A DNA stretch of 64,000 nt from Nakaseomyces glabratus (Eukaryota; Ascomycota; Saccharomycetes; Saccharomycetales; Saccharomycetaceae): NCBI RefSeq assembly GCF_010111755.1, contig NC_088956.1, forward strand, positions 893,516 through 957,515, given 5' to 3'. The position numbers and the translations under genes are program-made. Numbering within the stretch: the first letter of the stretch is position 1; every line of letters begins with the position of its first letter. The notes under the pieces are model-generated. The model was not told where the DNA came from. It was given only the letters and a program-made list of their open reading frames with translations, and did not search any database. This document shows positions 18,364-30,158 of this stretch, piece after piece.

Positions 18364-20793
18364 ATGCTGATCACTGTCTTATGGCTATGCACATTGTGTG
18401 TAGTACTGGCGAGACCGGAATTAAATTATAAAGAGCGGACTTTTACCAAATGGGAATTGGATGAATACAAAGCGGAAGTCAAAGAGTTAATTTATTTTGG
18501 ACTGGATGAGTATTTAGGCAAAGGGTTTCCTTACGACGAAATAAGGCCAATAAGTTGCAAACCAAAGACAAGGAATTTTAAGGACCTTTATGATACTGGA
18601 ACCAATGATGTGTTAGGAAATTTCACAACGACTCTAATAGACTCTTTGACCACAGTGGCAGTTCTTGGTGATAGAGACAGGTTTAAGTCCTTAGTCGATT
18701 TAGTTGACTCAACTTACCCAAATGGATTTGATATGGATTCTACTGTTCAAGTCTTTGAAACAACAATTAGAATAATAGGTGGTTTACTCTCAAGTCACTT
18801 GTACGCAACAGACCCAAGTAAGAAGGTATATTTGGGCAAAAAAGATTATAATGGTTGCCTTCTGAAATTGGCAAAAGACATGGGAGATAGATTATTGCCG
18901 TCTTACTTAACCAAGACAGGTTTGCCAGTTCCAAGAATAAATTTGAAATACAAATTTCATGGAATAACACCAGACTTAGTCAACGAAAACAATGCTGCAG
19001 CTCTAAGTTGTCCTATGTTTGAGTTTACATTACTTTCCTATTTAACACATGACGCTAAGTATGAAGAGATCACGAAGTATGCTTTCAAAAAAACATGGGA
19101 TTTAAGGTCCGAAATAGGCTTAGTACCGATGTCTTTCAATCCCCAATATTCGTATTCATTTGGAGGCGTAACTGGTATAGGTGCCTCAATTGATTCGTTT
19201 TATGAATACGCACTGAAAGGTTCAATCCTATTTGATGATAATTATCTTCTTGATGTTTGGCATAGTTCATACGATGCAATAAGAACTCACGCCAAGGAAG
19301 ATTGGTATTTTAATACAATCGGAACGAGAGACGGCCATAAAGCCACCAATTGGGTGGATTCCTTGAGTGCTTTTTTCCCCGGATTGCAAGTTCTGGCTGG
19401 AAACATTGAGGACTCGGTTTACCAGCATATGCTGTTTTTGAAATTATGGGATACTTTTGGTGGTATTCCTGAAAGATGGATGATGGATGGAATATATAGT
19501 TTTAGACCGCTAGAACTGCCCTGGTATCCACTGCGTCCAGAGTTTGTTGAATCCACTTATTTCTTATATAGAGCCACCAAGGATCCTTTTTATCTAAATG
19601 TTGGATATCGAATCCTCCAAGATTTCAAATTTAGATTTAAGAAAGAGTGTGGATTTGGTGGTATGCAGGATTTAATTAGTGGTGAGCCACAAGATAGAAT
19701 GGAGACATTTGTTTTGAGTGAAACACTAAAGTACTTATACTTATTATTTGATGAAGAAAATGAAATACATGCCGATAGAGGTAATATCATTTTTAGTACA
19801 GAGGCCCATCCGATGTGGATTACCTATGAAATGAAAAGAGACTATAATGAAAAGAAGTTCTTCACTGATAAAACCTATTTGGAACACTTAGAAGAGGTTC
19901 AACTTTTTGATTGGGATAAAAAACTGAGGGATAATAACGAAAAGAATAAGGAATTGTTGAACAAATATGCAGATGTATTGAAAAGAATTAACAAGTTTAG
20001 AAATAAAACCAAAGAGGAACTTTCTGGCCTGATGAAAGAAAAAAAGGAAGAACTGGAAGAGAATGGCATAGTTGAGTCTCACAACGCTGAAATTGGACAT
20101 AGTCAATTTAAGGACGTGTGTAAGGTAAGCAAATATCGTCAAAATGATGCTGGGTTTTCATTTTCTAATATCATGTCATCATTTAAAAGAATATCAGAGC
20201 CGGAGAGGATATTCAACACAACACTCATAAAGCCTAATTATCTAGATGATTATGCACCATTTGAGTTTGATAAACAGTTCTACGATAGGTGGTGTCCACG
20301 CAATGCATCATCATCTCTTGCTGCTACAACATTACCATTTGATATTGTTTTAGAACTTCCAGGACAATATGAATTATATCAATACCCAAATGGGACTGTT
20401 AATGCGATGAAGCTTGGAAACAAAAGGAAGTTACGTCTTGAAAGAATAACTCGTGGCGATATTGACGTGTATGGAGAATTTGTTAGCGATGCAGATTTCT
20501 CTGGAGTTAACTGGGACTTAGTTCGACAAGGAAATGCTAAGTATGAAAATGGCACTGCACTAAAGAATAATAAAAGCCTCTATAGAGTAGTGAAGATTGA
20601 TGGTGTTGTTATACCTAGGAAACAAATGCTATTCGTTAATTCCACATTGTTCAAAGAGGTAGTAAGTTTCGAGGAACTTTATGAAGATCCTGAAATATTG
20701 CATAAGAGAGACATCTTACGTGCATTTGGTGTCAATAAGGATGGCTACTTAATTTTCAATGACACCGTTGTAAGCAACTGTAAAATTATTTAA
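18364..20793 (+). CDS. MNL1: ER alpha-1,2-mannosidase of ERAD (Mnl1/Htm1, GH47)
   Basis: An 809-residue protein with a cleavable signal peptide (MLITVLWLCTLCVVLA). A glycoside hydrolase family 47 domain spans about residues 30-500. GH47 hallmarks are present: the acidic FETTIR motif (Glu132), SIDSFYEYAL, VDSLSAFFPG, RPEFVEST (Glu393), SETLKYLYLLF and the terminal STEAHP element. The C-terminal ~300 residues form the extension typical of yeast Htm1. Mnl1/Htm1 works with Pdi1 in the ER lumen to trim Man8 glycans on misfolded proteins to the Man7 signal read by Yos9. Length is near the S. cerevisiae protein (796 aa) and the RPS4-MNL1-SCH9 order is conserved (YHR203C-YHR205W). An upstream ORF of three codons (18359-18370) overlaps the start. 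Confidence 0.95.
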   Translation: MLITVLWLCTLCVVLARPELNYKERTFTKWELDEYKAEVKELIYFGLDEYLGKGFPYDEIRPISCKPKTRNFKDLYDTGTNDVLGNFTTTLIDSLTTVAVLGDRDRFKSLVDLVDSTYPNGFDMDSTVQVFETTIRIIGGLLSSHLYATDPSKKVYLGKKDYNGCLLKLAKDMGDRLLPSYLTKTGLPVPRINLKYKFHGITPDLVNENNAAALSCPMFEFTLLSYLTHDAKYEEITKYAFKKTWDLRSEIGLVPMSFNPQYSYSFGGVTGIGASIDSFYEYALKGSILFDDNYLLDVWHSSYDAIRTHAKEDWYFNTIGTRDGHKATNWVDSLSAFFPGLQVLAGNIEDSVYQHMLFLKLWDTFGGIPERWMMDGIYSFRPLELPWYPLRPEFVESTYFLYRATKDPFYLNVGYRILQDFKFRFKKECGFGGMQDLISGEPQDRMETFVLSETLKYLYLLFDEENEIHADRGNIIFSTEAHPMWITYEMKRDYNEKKFFTDKTYLEHLEEVQLFDWDKKLRDNNEKNKELLNKYADVLKRINKFRNKTKEELSGLMKEKKEELEENGIVESHNAEIGHSQFKDVCKVSKYRQNDAGFSFSNIMSSFKRISEPERIFNTTLIKPNYLDDYAPFEFDKQFYDRWCPRNASSSLAATTLPFDIVLELPGQYELYQYPNGTVNAMKLGNKRKLRLERITRGDIDVYGEFVSDADFSGVNWDLVRQGNAKYENGTALKNNKSLYRVVKIDGVVIPRKQMLFVNSTLFKEVVSFEELYEDPEILHKRDILRAFGVNKDGYLIFNDTVVSNCKII

Positions 20794-23700
20794 TGATGGT
20801 ATCCGGTATACTTGCATTGTAAAGCTATATAGGCATAGGAACATTGATTGTAATGGTAGATTAGAGTGTATTAAGTAATTACTTGTAAAAAGAATATCAA
20901 TTTACTAGAAATAGATCAGTACATCTACAATAGAAACGAAAGTAATTCCTTAAACAATATGAACCACCGGTACAGTCTTTCCTTGCAATGTGAAAACTAT
21001 TGCGGTATAGATTGTAGCCGGTCTGAAATTGTCAAATAGTCCAAATTTATGGGAACAGATATTCGGTATATTCGGTTGAGATAGTACATAGTTAGAAGTC
21101 TGCCCAAGTAACCTATCATTTTTCTTTCTAGGCACATACTGTTTCTATCTTGGCATACACTTGGGTTACTGAATAGCTGGGCACAATTTACCAATTAGCA
21201 TCACATGTTCCATTACAAACTATCGGTAAAGGCCTGGGGAGAGGGGGGAATGAGAGGTAAACAGCAAAAAAAGAAAAGATTGTCATACAAGTTCAGCTTG
21301 CCAATGAGAATTTGGTAGAGGGCAAAGTCAAGTTAACCTTTAGTAAGACTTTACGCATATTGTGTTAAAAATGTAATGTTTTTATTAGGATAGTTTACTC
21401 ACCGCGGTAGATAAAATTTGTATGGATACTCAAAAAAGAAAGAGGTCATATATTGCATTTCTTTCTTTTTTGAGCTTTTCGAGGTCTTTTGAGTATACAC
21501 AGGTTCGCAAGACCTCGTCAGTGGATACGCAGACTGCTACAAAAATTGGAATGGCACAGTAAGAATTGCCGTAACAAGACCGCGAACCCGGTATTAGGTA
21601 ACCTCAGCCGATGATCTAACCATTCGGAATACACATCAAGCATCTAATAACAAGAATGAAATAAAGAAAGAAGAATCCCGGTTTTCTACCAAATGATGCA
21701 ACTTCTCGTCCATCCTAGTGATCTCTATTTTTGCTAAACTGAGATTATCTACGATCTTCATTGTCTCATTACTAGAATATCATTACCCATCACTTAACGC
21801 ACCAAGCTTGGATAATATACATCAGATTTTGTAAACTGCATGTGCTACTAGACTTGATTACGCCGCGACTCGCTAAACAGTATTTGAAGATAGATGGCAT
21901 ACAATTGCATTTTATTCAACGATATGTGTTGAAATGAGACGCCACAAAAGGTAAACACGTACTTATGGTCATAAATTTGCATCAAACTTTGGAGCTGTAT
22001 GGATTATGGGAAGTAGCATTCAGCAACTTCATGACAGTAGAGTCAAAGCACTACCACATCTCACGGGATAGATGATATTGTCAGCAAGGACAAAAAAGAA
22101 AAGTTGATTTACCTAAAATTGTGTTGCGCTCTAATGGAGTCTAACCAAAAGAAGAAAGAAAGCTGAATATGAACAAAAAAGAAAGTAATACACCGAAAAA
22201 GGAATAACGTAAAAAATTAACACTATGCAGTGAAAAGTGGGTGGGAGACATAGTACCCATACCCAGCATAATTCAATGTTCAGTATGCTAAAACTTGGAA
22301 ATTGAATCCCTGTTTATCGTTCAAAAAAGGACGATCTAATACGACGAGGAACTGTAGCAATCGCTGTGCCTTGTCTGCAACTCTATGCCAAAAAATCGGT
22401 TAAAAAAATTTCTTTTTGTAACAATAACCAGAAGAGATACTTCTCTCATCCTATTCTAACTCGGAATTGCAAGTTTTCACTATTCCGCAATATGTAAACA
22501 GTAAAATACATGTACATATATGCTTCAGAGACGGAAAGTAGGGACATTGTTGGTAGAGGATTGCTCCGCAATGCTATCTATGCTTGTTTTCGTCTTGTTA
22601 TTCTGTGAAGTAAAAGAGAGGATAAATACATGAAACTATATGGGCACTGCACCGTCATCTAACTCCCTCGTAATGATCATATTTTATTTTGTAATCGATG
22701 AGCTTGAATATTCATCATTTTTATCCTTCCGTGGCCCCTTCCCTGTGCCCTTAGCCTGCTTTCCTCTCATTTTTTTATAATTGTGAAAGATAACTACAAC
22801 ATATTCTTGTTACCCAAAAATGGAAAACTTGCATGGAGTGCTTATACATATCCCGTACTGCTCTGTTTTTCATGTCAAAAAGGTCAAGTTTCCCTCAGCC
22901 ATTGATAGAGAGATGAGATAGGAAGGGACAAGACGATGGTTAGCTATTTTGGAAGCCAGTTGTGGATTTAACCACTACGTTTCTTAGTGTGTAGCAGTTT
23001 GCAGAACACGCGATGGCCAACCTTCCCCGCTACCCCAGTGAGTCCCCAGGGGGCTCTCTAACAGAAGCAAGATTGATGATGATAAAAGAAGATAGCCATG
23101 TCTGAAAAGTAAGGAGCGAATGAGAGGGCATCTAATTACCAAGCTCACTTATTTTTTCAGTATCCCGTTAACTACTTTCACGGATACATATGGGCATCAT
23201 CTCCATAGTATATTCTCTCTACATTGTAAATACAATAGAATTCCTCCGTAGGAAGAAAAAAAGCAAAAAAAGAAACTGTTATTGTATATGTTGTCCCTTT
23301 TCTTGTAATGGTATATTAAGAAAAGTTGGAACCTGTAGTAGTATATAAAACAAATCTACCTTTTTAGCTGTTAATAGCGCAACTTTAGAATAATAGTATC
23401 AAGCCAAATAGATAGTTTCAGTACCAGTAAGTCTCAGATTGGATTCCATATCATATTCACAAGCATTAGCGTGAGTAGGGACTTGGTAAAAAAAGAAAAG
23501 GTAAGGGTAAAGGTAAAGAAAGCTTGGAAAGGCTATCGGGATTTTATTGAGAAAGATCATTACTTTCATCTGCAATAACTCAAACGTTTAGCAATTCTAT
23601 AAGGAACGCTTCCCAATAGAGTTCTAGCATACATTCAATACTTTCTGGTTTAAAAGAGAAATTTAACATAGGGCATTTATAATTAACTGGAGCTTTATCT

Positions 23701-24320
23701 TTTATTGACTTTTTCTGTACATAACTACGTCAAGAGGAACGTGTTATTCTGCTAAGTGAGAAGTGGCAATAATAACAATACGACTTGTTTAAAATACAAT
23801 TAAGGGGATACGAGACTAATTTTAGGCAAATACACTATATTATTCTTAAGCGCATCATTATCTTTTGCGTTACAGAATCAATAGAACATCAAATAACACA
23901 CATCTCCTGCTCAGTCATTTGAAACTGTGATCAAATTTTAGGTGACTATTGTTATCCAGTCTGACATTATTTAACAACAGGTTTGTTATTAGTGAGCATA
24001 CTGTAGTTTATTTATTTATTTTAAAACAGGAGACTTAAATTGCCACCAGGTTTTTGTTTGGATCAAATTTTGGTTGCATACTACTATTAAAACTGAAGGA
24101 GACTAGTTTCTTAAAATTCATTACATCACAGAGCCAGTTTCATCTATTATATCACCAGAGAAGTTATTTCAGAGCTGAGTTTTAACATTGTTATTGTCTT
24201 TACTGGAATTCACATAAGTTTGAGATTAACTAGATCTAATCTACATCGATACATTTCGCGACAGATACAATTCAAAGGTTTTTTTGATAGCAGTTCACAC
24301 TTCAATAAACATTTATTATA
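20794..24320. other. Long MNL1-SCH9 intergenic region
   Basis: About 3.5 kb without a credible gene; only frames of about 60-65 codons occur. It contains seven exact AAAAGAAA (or complement) motifs between 21269 and 23498 and a strong inverted repeat at 21429-21474. A GC-richer patch spans roughly 22720-23060, and the last ~700 bp are AT-rich. Probably an extended SCH9 promoter and leader. Confidence 0.6.
21429..21474. repeat. 15-bp perfect inverted repeat with 16-nt loop
   Basis: CTCAAAAAAGAAAGA (21429-21443) is exactly complementary to TCTTTCTTTTTTGAG (21460-21474). A further partial partner, TTTTGAGTAT at 21487-21496, is complementary to ATACTCAAAA at 21426-21435, so alternative hairpins are possible. 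Confidence 0.85.
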
Positions 24321-26561
24321 ATGAACTTTTTTGGATCAAAGTCACATCATCCCAGTTCTCAAGGGTCCTCGAATTCTAACTCCTCTTCAAATGGAAATAA
24401 GCATGCCCTGGGTAGTGCTGGTAATGGTTTCTTCCCTAGCTTTACGTCACAAACTGCAACTCCAACTACAGCAGTGAGTTCAAGTTCATATGCAATGGGA
24501 ACAACAGGTGTTGCTTCTGAAGATGTCATCTCAAGAATGAAGGCTATGAATGAACCTGCTAAAACAAGTACTCAAGGAAATAACGTAAATCAGAAAATTG
24601 TTATTGGTGTTAATGATAAGCCCGCTATAATAACTACAGGTCCTGAAGAGCAAAGTACAAGAGATGAGCAAAAACATGGTAGTGAACCTCAATTTAGGAC
24701 AGATACTCATTTAACCCCATCTCCTGTGCAACTAGAACAATCTTCGAGTAGTAGGACGGATAGTAGTAGTAGTGGTGAGAATGATATTCCAAGAGGAAAA
24801 TTGGAAGTAACTATTATTGAAGCCAGAGGACTGAGCACGATATCTGAAAACTCATTACCATATGTGGTTTGTACTTTTGAGAGCTCCGAATTTATTTCTG
24901 ACGGCCCAGAATCCGTTGAAAACAATGGTAGTTATGTTAATAATCATGGTGGCTTGTCTTCTATTAGGGAACAGCTGCGTAAGAGACCATTATATACCCA
25001 TAGGTCTTCTTCACAGCTTAACAAACTAACTTCCCGTCAAAACAACTTTGACTCGGAAGTGGTGTCTAGCGGACTAAATCCAATATGGCATCATAAAGCT
25101 ACATTTGACGTATTAGGATCACATTCTGAGTTAGATATATCAGTGTATGATTCTAATCATGAAGACATGTTTCTAGGTCAAGTAAGACTTCGTCCTAATA
25201 TTCACACAACCTCCAATATGTCACATGAGCAATGGTATCCTTTGCAGAGTAGAGTTATGGATGAGAAAATAACGGGAGAAATACTAGTCAAATGGCACTA
25301 TACCTTGACTAAGAAGAGGCACTACGGTCCTCAGGACTTTGAAGTTCTACGTCTATTAGGTAAGGGTACTTTTGGCCAAGTGTATCAAGTGAAAAAGAAG
25401 GATACTAAAAGAATATATGCCATGAAGGTGCTTTCCAAGAAAGTTATTGTAAAAAAGAACGAGATAGCACATACTATTGGTGAGAGAAATATCCTAGTAA
25501 CTACATCTTCAAAAGCCTCTCCTTTTATTGTTGGTCTAAAATTTTCTTTCCAAACTCCCACAGATTTATATCTAGTCACAGATTATATGAGTGGAGGTGA
25601 GCTATTCTGGCATCTTCAAAGAGAAGGCCGTTTTACGGAAGACAGGGCAAAATTTTATATAGCAGAGCTGGTGTTGGCTTTGGAACATTTACATGACAAT
25701 GACATTGTTTACAGAGATTTAAAGCCAGAGAATATACTATTAGATGCAAACGGTAACATAGCACTATGTGATTTTGGTCTTTCCAAAGCTGATCTCAAAG
25801 ATAGAACTAATACATTTTGTGGTACTACTGAATATCTAGCTCCAGAACTTCTTTTAGATGAATCTGGTTATACAAAAATGGTTGATTTCTGGTCTTTAGG
25901 TGTACTAATATTTGAGATGTGCTGTGGTTGGTCACCTTTTTACGCTGAGGATAATCAAAAGATGTATCAGAAGATCGCCTTCGGTAAAGTTAAATTCCCA
26001 CGGGATATTCTTTCCCCTGAAGGTAGATCTTTTGTTAAGGGTCTGTTGAACAGAAATCCAAAACATAGATTAGGTGCTATAGATGATGGTCGTGAGTTGC
26101 GTGCTCATCCTTTCTTTGCCGATATCGATTGGGAACTATTGAAACAGAAAAAGATCCCTCCTCCATTTAAACCTCATTTAGTTTCGGAAACCGATACTTC
26201 TAATTTTGACCCTGAATTTACTCAAACATCAACGTCATATATGAACAAGCACCATCAAATGGCTGCAACTCCGTTATCTCCTGGTATGCAAGCGAAGTTT
26301 GCTGGATTCACATTTGTTGATGAATCTGCCATTGATGAGAGATTCAATGCTAACAATAGTAACAGAAGGTTTCTGCAAAGCTCTTCTTTTATGGAGCCTG
26401 GATCCTTTATTCCTGGTAATCCTAATCTGCCTCCAGATGAAGATGTTATTGAAGATCAAGATGATGATGACTTTGAGAATGTGAAGAACCCCAGAGATTT
26501 AGATTTTGATGGTGATCAGCATATGGATGATGAATTTGTAAGCGGACGTTTTGAGATATAA
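24321..26561 (+). CDS. SCH9: AGC-family protein kinase Sch9
   Basis: A 746-residue kinase. A Ser/Asn-rich N-terminus is followed by a C2 domain (~155-330, LEVTIIEARGLSTISENSLP onward) and a kinase domain (~340-600). Key elements are the glycine loop GKGTFGQVYQ (from ~347), catalytic Asp466 in YRDLKPEN, DFG Asp484, the activation-loop Thr498 in TNTFCGTTEYLAPE (PDK1/Pkh site), a turn motif near TPLSP (~650) and the hydrophobic motif FTFVDE with Thr664. Sch9 is the yeast S6-kinase-like effector of TORC1 at the vacuole, controlling ribosome synthesis, stress response and lifespan. Domain order and phosphosites match S. cerevisiae Sch9 (824 aa); the difference is in the N-terminus. Order MNL1-SCH9-SKN7 is conserved. 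Confidence 0.97.
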   Translation: MNFFGSKSHHPSSQGSSNSNSSSNGNKHALGSAGNGFFPSFTSQTATPTTAVSSSSYAMGTTGVASEDVISRMKAMNEPAKTSTQGNNVNQKIVIGVNDKPAIITTGPEEQSTRDEQKHGSEPQFRTDTHLTPSPVQLEQSSSSRTDSSSSGENDIPRGKLEVTIIEARGLSTISENSLPYVVCTFESSEFISDGPESVENNGSYVNNHGGLSSIREQLRKRPLYTHRSSSQLNKLTSRQNNFDSEVVSSGLNPIWHHKATFDVLGSHSELDISVYDSNHEDMFLGQVRLRPNIHTTSNMSHEQWYPLQSRVMDEKITGEILVKWHYTLTKKRHYGPQDFEVLRLLGKGTFGQVYQVKKKDTKRIYAMKVLSKKVIVKKNEIAHTIGERNILVTTSSKASPFIVGLKFSFQTPTDLYLVTDYMSGGELFWHLQREGRFTEDRAKFYIAELVLALEHLHDNDIVYRDLKPENILLDANGNIALCDFGLSKADLKDRTNTFCGTTEYLAPELLLDESGYTKMVDFWSLGVLIFEMCCGWSPFYAEDNQKMYQKIAFGKVKFPRDILSPEGRSFVKGLLNRNPKHRLGAIDDGRELRAHPFFADIDWELLKQKKIPPPFKPHLVSETDTSNFDPEFTQTSTSYMNKHHQMAATPLSPGMQAKFAGFTFVDESAIDERFNANNSNRRFLQSSSFMEPGSFIPGNPNLPPDEDVIEDQDDDDFENVKNPRDLDFDGDQHMDDEFVSGRFEI

Positions 26562-28265
26562 ATATTGATATTTGTCTTTCATTTTGGTTGTTTTTTTTCT
26601 TGAGAATGCAATATTGAGGGTCGTATTATAGAAAAGAGTTCAGGTTAGTTGTATTTTTTTTTTTTTTCAAATCATACATGTATTTCATAGAGACTTTTGA
26701 CCCAAAAACCTTTATTTTTCCCTCAACATTGCTAGGATTTTCTCACTCTTTATTAAAATTTTTCATTTACTTTAATTTCACTTAATTATTCCTTTATTAA
26801 TTTATTTCTGTTAACATTTTAAATATCGTTTCCTAATGCCTTTGATTAACTAAGTTCAAATATCATTTGATTAGAAAAACGTAAATAGAAAACTAGAGAT
26901 ATTTATTGCTTTATCTTTTCATAATTTAATGCATATGAATTTTGTACATCAATTGGGTTTATTGCTTGCTTGCTATTTTTCTTGTTGATCACTCTTGCTG
27001 CATTTATGAGATTGGCCATGCAACTGCGAGAATGTCAATATACCGTCAATTCATCCAAAACATAAAATATTTAAGTATAACAGTTTATTTTATCTATCAC
27101 CATATTTAGTCAAGAATTTGAAGAGCTTTATAACATACATTACAATTTAGCACAAAAAACTAGCTCAACAGCGTAATAGTCATATAAATTCTACTAAACT
27201 GCAATCATTTTAGCAAGAGACAAGGTAATAAGTAGAATTTTGAAATAAAAATTGCTGAGGAAAGACAATAGACCATCTGCTACTAATATTCTTGTTTTCA
27301 ATGTGGAGAAGATAGCACACTCATGATAATATTTGATAAAAGCCCACAAGGTTCACGTTTAATTCGAAGTTAGAGTGCCCTATTCTGTAAACGCCTAAGA
27401 CTTAATTACAATGATACAGTATTGCGAGCATACAGCTTACCGAACTACGAATTAGAATATATGTAGCACACAGTGACACCCAATAGTCTGTTCCTCTTAC
27501 AAAGACAGAAGCTATCTGGTAACTTGGACAATCATTTTTATAATAAAAATATGGAATTAGTAACACCTTTGCTGCAGAATTATTAATCAAACGACAGACA
27601 AAGACTTTGGCTCGAACCTCCTTTGCCAAAGAGTCAAACTCCGTCTAGATGCAGCTTGGAAAAAATAGAAGATTTTCAACCTGAACCAAAGGGCAAGAAA
27701 TCGTGTCGGGCCCTCAGGTGCTTTCTGGGGCGAACACTGACTATCGCAATCAAACTTCAAAAATTATCTCATGAAAAAGCAAACAGGACTACAAACAAAC
27801 AGCATGATGGAAAGATCCAGGTCCAGCAATAATCTCACCCACTTCTAAAAGAAGAAGGCCAGGTTTACAAAAGAAACGATTGTGCTACTTTTGGTTTCTT
27901 AATTTATTTTGGCTATCTGTCATTCAATTCAACAGCAGAAAAGCTGAGTGTTGATATCACAGAATCACATAATAAGTGTAACGCGACCCTTGATTTCAAT
28001 TCACAATTTGAAAATTGCTTTAGATAAGCTCGTCTTTGCAAACCAAAGAGGTTAGGTCAATTATTTGGAGATCTGGCTATTTACTATTCTAGGATCTGAG
28101 AAATCTAGGACGATAAAACATATTGATAAGTATACTTTCAATTCATATTTTCTTCAGTCGTCTTTTTCTTTTATATCAAACTCACAAACACATTGTGTTT
28201 CGGTCACGGTCAATACGTAATCTGATATTACCGGAATAGCAATTTATAAACGCTATAAAACTAAT
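26562..28265. other. SCH9-SKN7 intergenic region
   Basis: About 1.7 kb, mostly AT-rich. It has a T-run at the SCH9 3' end (around 26650-26670) and a somewhat GC-richer patch around 27600-27870. No credible gene or confident binding site seen. Confidence 0.5.
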
Positions 28266-30158
28266 ATGGACTACGAAGTTAATGCGAATCAAATTCCCGT
28301 TCTGGGCATAGAACAAGGGCTGATACCAGACAATCTAGATGGATCAGTTAAAGCAGATACAGCAACCAGTACAGCAATGAACATGAACGATAAATCAGAG
28401 ATATCAAATGACGGTAGCCATTCTATACATACTAGTAATCCAAATAACAATGGTGAAAACGGTAAGAATGGAGGAAAACCAGCATCGAATGATTTTGTAA
28501 GAAAACTTTTCAACATTTTAGAAAGCAATCAATATTCAAACATAGTTAGATGGTCAAATACCGGTGACAGTTTTGTGGTGCTTGATACAGGAAAATTCAC
28601 AACTCAGATTTTACCGAATCATTTCAAGCATTCTAATTTTGCAAGTTTTGTCAGACAACTCAATAAGTATGATTTCCATAAAATTAAAAGAACCAATGAA
28701 GAAAGACAGAAAAGTATATATGGCGAACAAAGCTGGGAGTTCGAGAATCCTAACTTCAAAATAAATGATGAAAAGTCGCTGGATCTTATCAAGAGGAAAA
28801 CACCAGCCCAAAGAAAAGTTATGCTGGAAGATGCGAGCGCACCTTCACAAAAAACCCCCGAGTTGCTGTCAGTTCAAAGCGAAAACAAGTTAAAGTCTGC
28901 GCTGTTAAGCAATACTGTAAAAAAAGATATTTTTAATAACCTTAGGAAAAGAGTGGATAAAATGCAAAAAGATATGGATACAGTTATGATGGATAATTAC
29001 AATTTGAAGTCGGATTATCAAAAACTCGCGACAAAATATAACACACTATTAGACAGCTTAATAACATTTCGAACTGTTAATGAGAACTTAATCAATAACT
29101 TTAATGCGCTATGTAATGTTTTAAGTTCTAAAGGAGTGGAGCTACCTTCTTCAGTTTATGAAAATATGAATATTAATATTCCTGTACCAAGTGGACAATC
29201 ACCAGTAAATATTTCACCTTCACCATCTTTAGGAATACCAATAAAAAATAGCACAATGAGCCCTTCATTGCCTTCCATGAAATCGCTACAAAATACACCA
29301 TCATTGACTGGTAAACTATCTACAAATCAAAGACTTGACTTACCACCAAATAGTCAGGGAATATTATCCGACACTAATGTAGGACAAACTGAATCGCCAG
29401 AAATTCAGATGCCAATATCCTCCAACTCATCAAGCACAACCAAAGAGGTAGACCAAAATATCGTCTTAAGGAAAGGTTTTCATGTATTACTTGTAGAAGA
29501 TGACTCTGTTTCTATCCAATTATGTTCAAAGTTTTTGAGAAAATACGGATGTACTGTACAAGTAGTAACTGATGGTCTTTCAGCCATATCAAACCTTGAG
29601 AAATTTAGATACGACTTAGTATTGATGGACATAGTGATGCCTAATTTGGACGGTGCAACTGCAACATCAATTGTAAGAAGTTTTGATAACCAAACACCTA
29701 TTATTGCCATGACAGGTAACATTGAGGATCAAGATCTAATCACATACCTACAACACGGAATGAATGACATTCTAGCCAAACCATTTACTCGAAACGATCT
29801 ACACTCTATATTAATAAGGCATTTGAAAGATAGGATCCCACTTTGTGACCAGAATAGGGGGTCAGGTATTACTTCCGAGTCACCAAATCTTCCTCCTACG
29901 CAACATATTATAAGTTCTCAGCAAAATAATGAACAAAACTCCTCACTTCCCCAAAGTTTACCCCCAATACATCCTCCAAATCATCAGAGTCCACTATTCA
30001 ACAATAGAGCCTCGAATATTACACCACTAGCTCCATTGAATTCTGCAATGTCTCCACAATCTCCATCACATTTGGAAAGACCTTTAACCAATCGATCTCC
30101 GCTTGGTATGACTCCGTTAAATGATGGACAGCCTGCATTTAAGAAGCAACATACGTAA
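28266..30158 (+). CDS. SKN7: Response-regulator transcription factor Skn7
   Basis: A 630-residue protein joining a heat-shock-factor-type DNA-binding domain (~75-180, with SNFASFVRQLNKYDFHKIKR) to a coiled coil (~210-265) and a two-component receiver domain (~405-525). In the receiver, the acidic pair in LLVEDDS, the phospho-accepting Asp455 in LMDIVMPNLDG, the conserved Thr in MTGN and Lys in AKPF are all present. Skn7 takes phosphate from the Sln1-Ypd1 relay and, with Yap1, drives oxidative-stress genes in the nucleus; it also acts in cell-wall and osmotic responses. The C-terminus is Pro/Ser/Gln-rich. Length is like S. cerevisiae Skn7 (622 aa) and the order SCH9-SKN7-SET5 is conserved (YHR205W-YHR207C). 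Confidence 0.98.
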   Translation: MDYEVNANQIPVLGIEQGLIPDNLDGSVKADTATSTAMNMNDKSEISNDGSHSIHTSNPNNNGENGKNGGKPASNDFVRKLFNILESNQYSNIVRWSNTGDSFVVLDTGKFTTQILPNHFKHSNFASFVRQLNKYDFHKIKRTNEERQKSIYGEQSWEFENPNFKINDEKSLDLIKRKTPAQRKVMLEDASAPSQKTPELLSVQSENKLKSALLSNTVKKDIFNNLRKRVDKMQKDMDTVMMDNYNLKSDYQKLATKYNTLLDSLITFRTVNENLINNFNALCNVLSSKGVELPSSVYENMNINIPVPSGQSPVNISPSPSLGIPIKNSTMSPSLPSMKSLQNTPSLTGKLSTNQRLDLPPNSQGILSDTNVGQTESPEIQMPISSNSSSTTKEVDQNIVLRKGFHVLLVEDDSVSIQLCSKFLRKYGCTVQVVTDGLSAISNLEKFRYDLVLMDIVMPNLDGATATSIVRSFDNQTPIIAMTGNIEDQDLITYLQHGMNDILAKPFTRNDLHSILIRHLKDRIPLCDQNRGSGITSESPNLPPTQHIISSQQNNEQNSSLPQSLPPIHPPNHQSPLFNNRASNITPLAPLNSAMSPQSPSHLERPLTNRSPLGMTPLNDGQPAFKKQHT

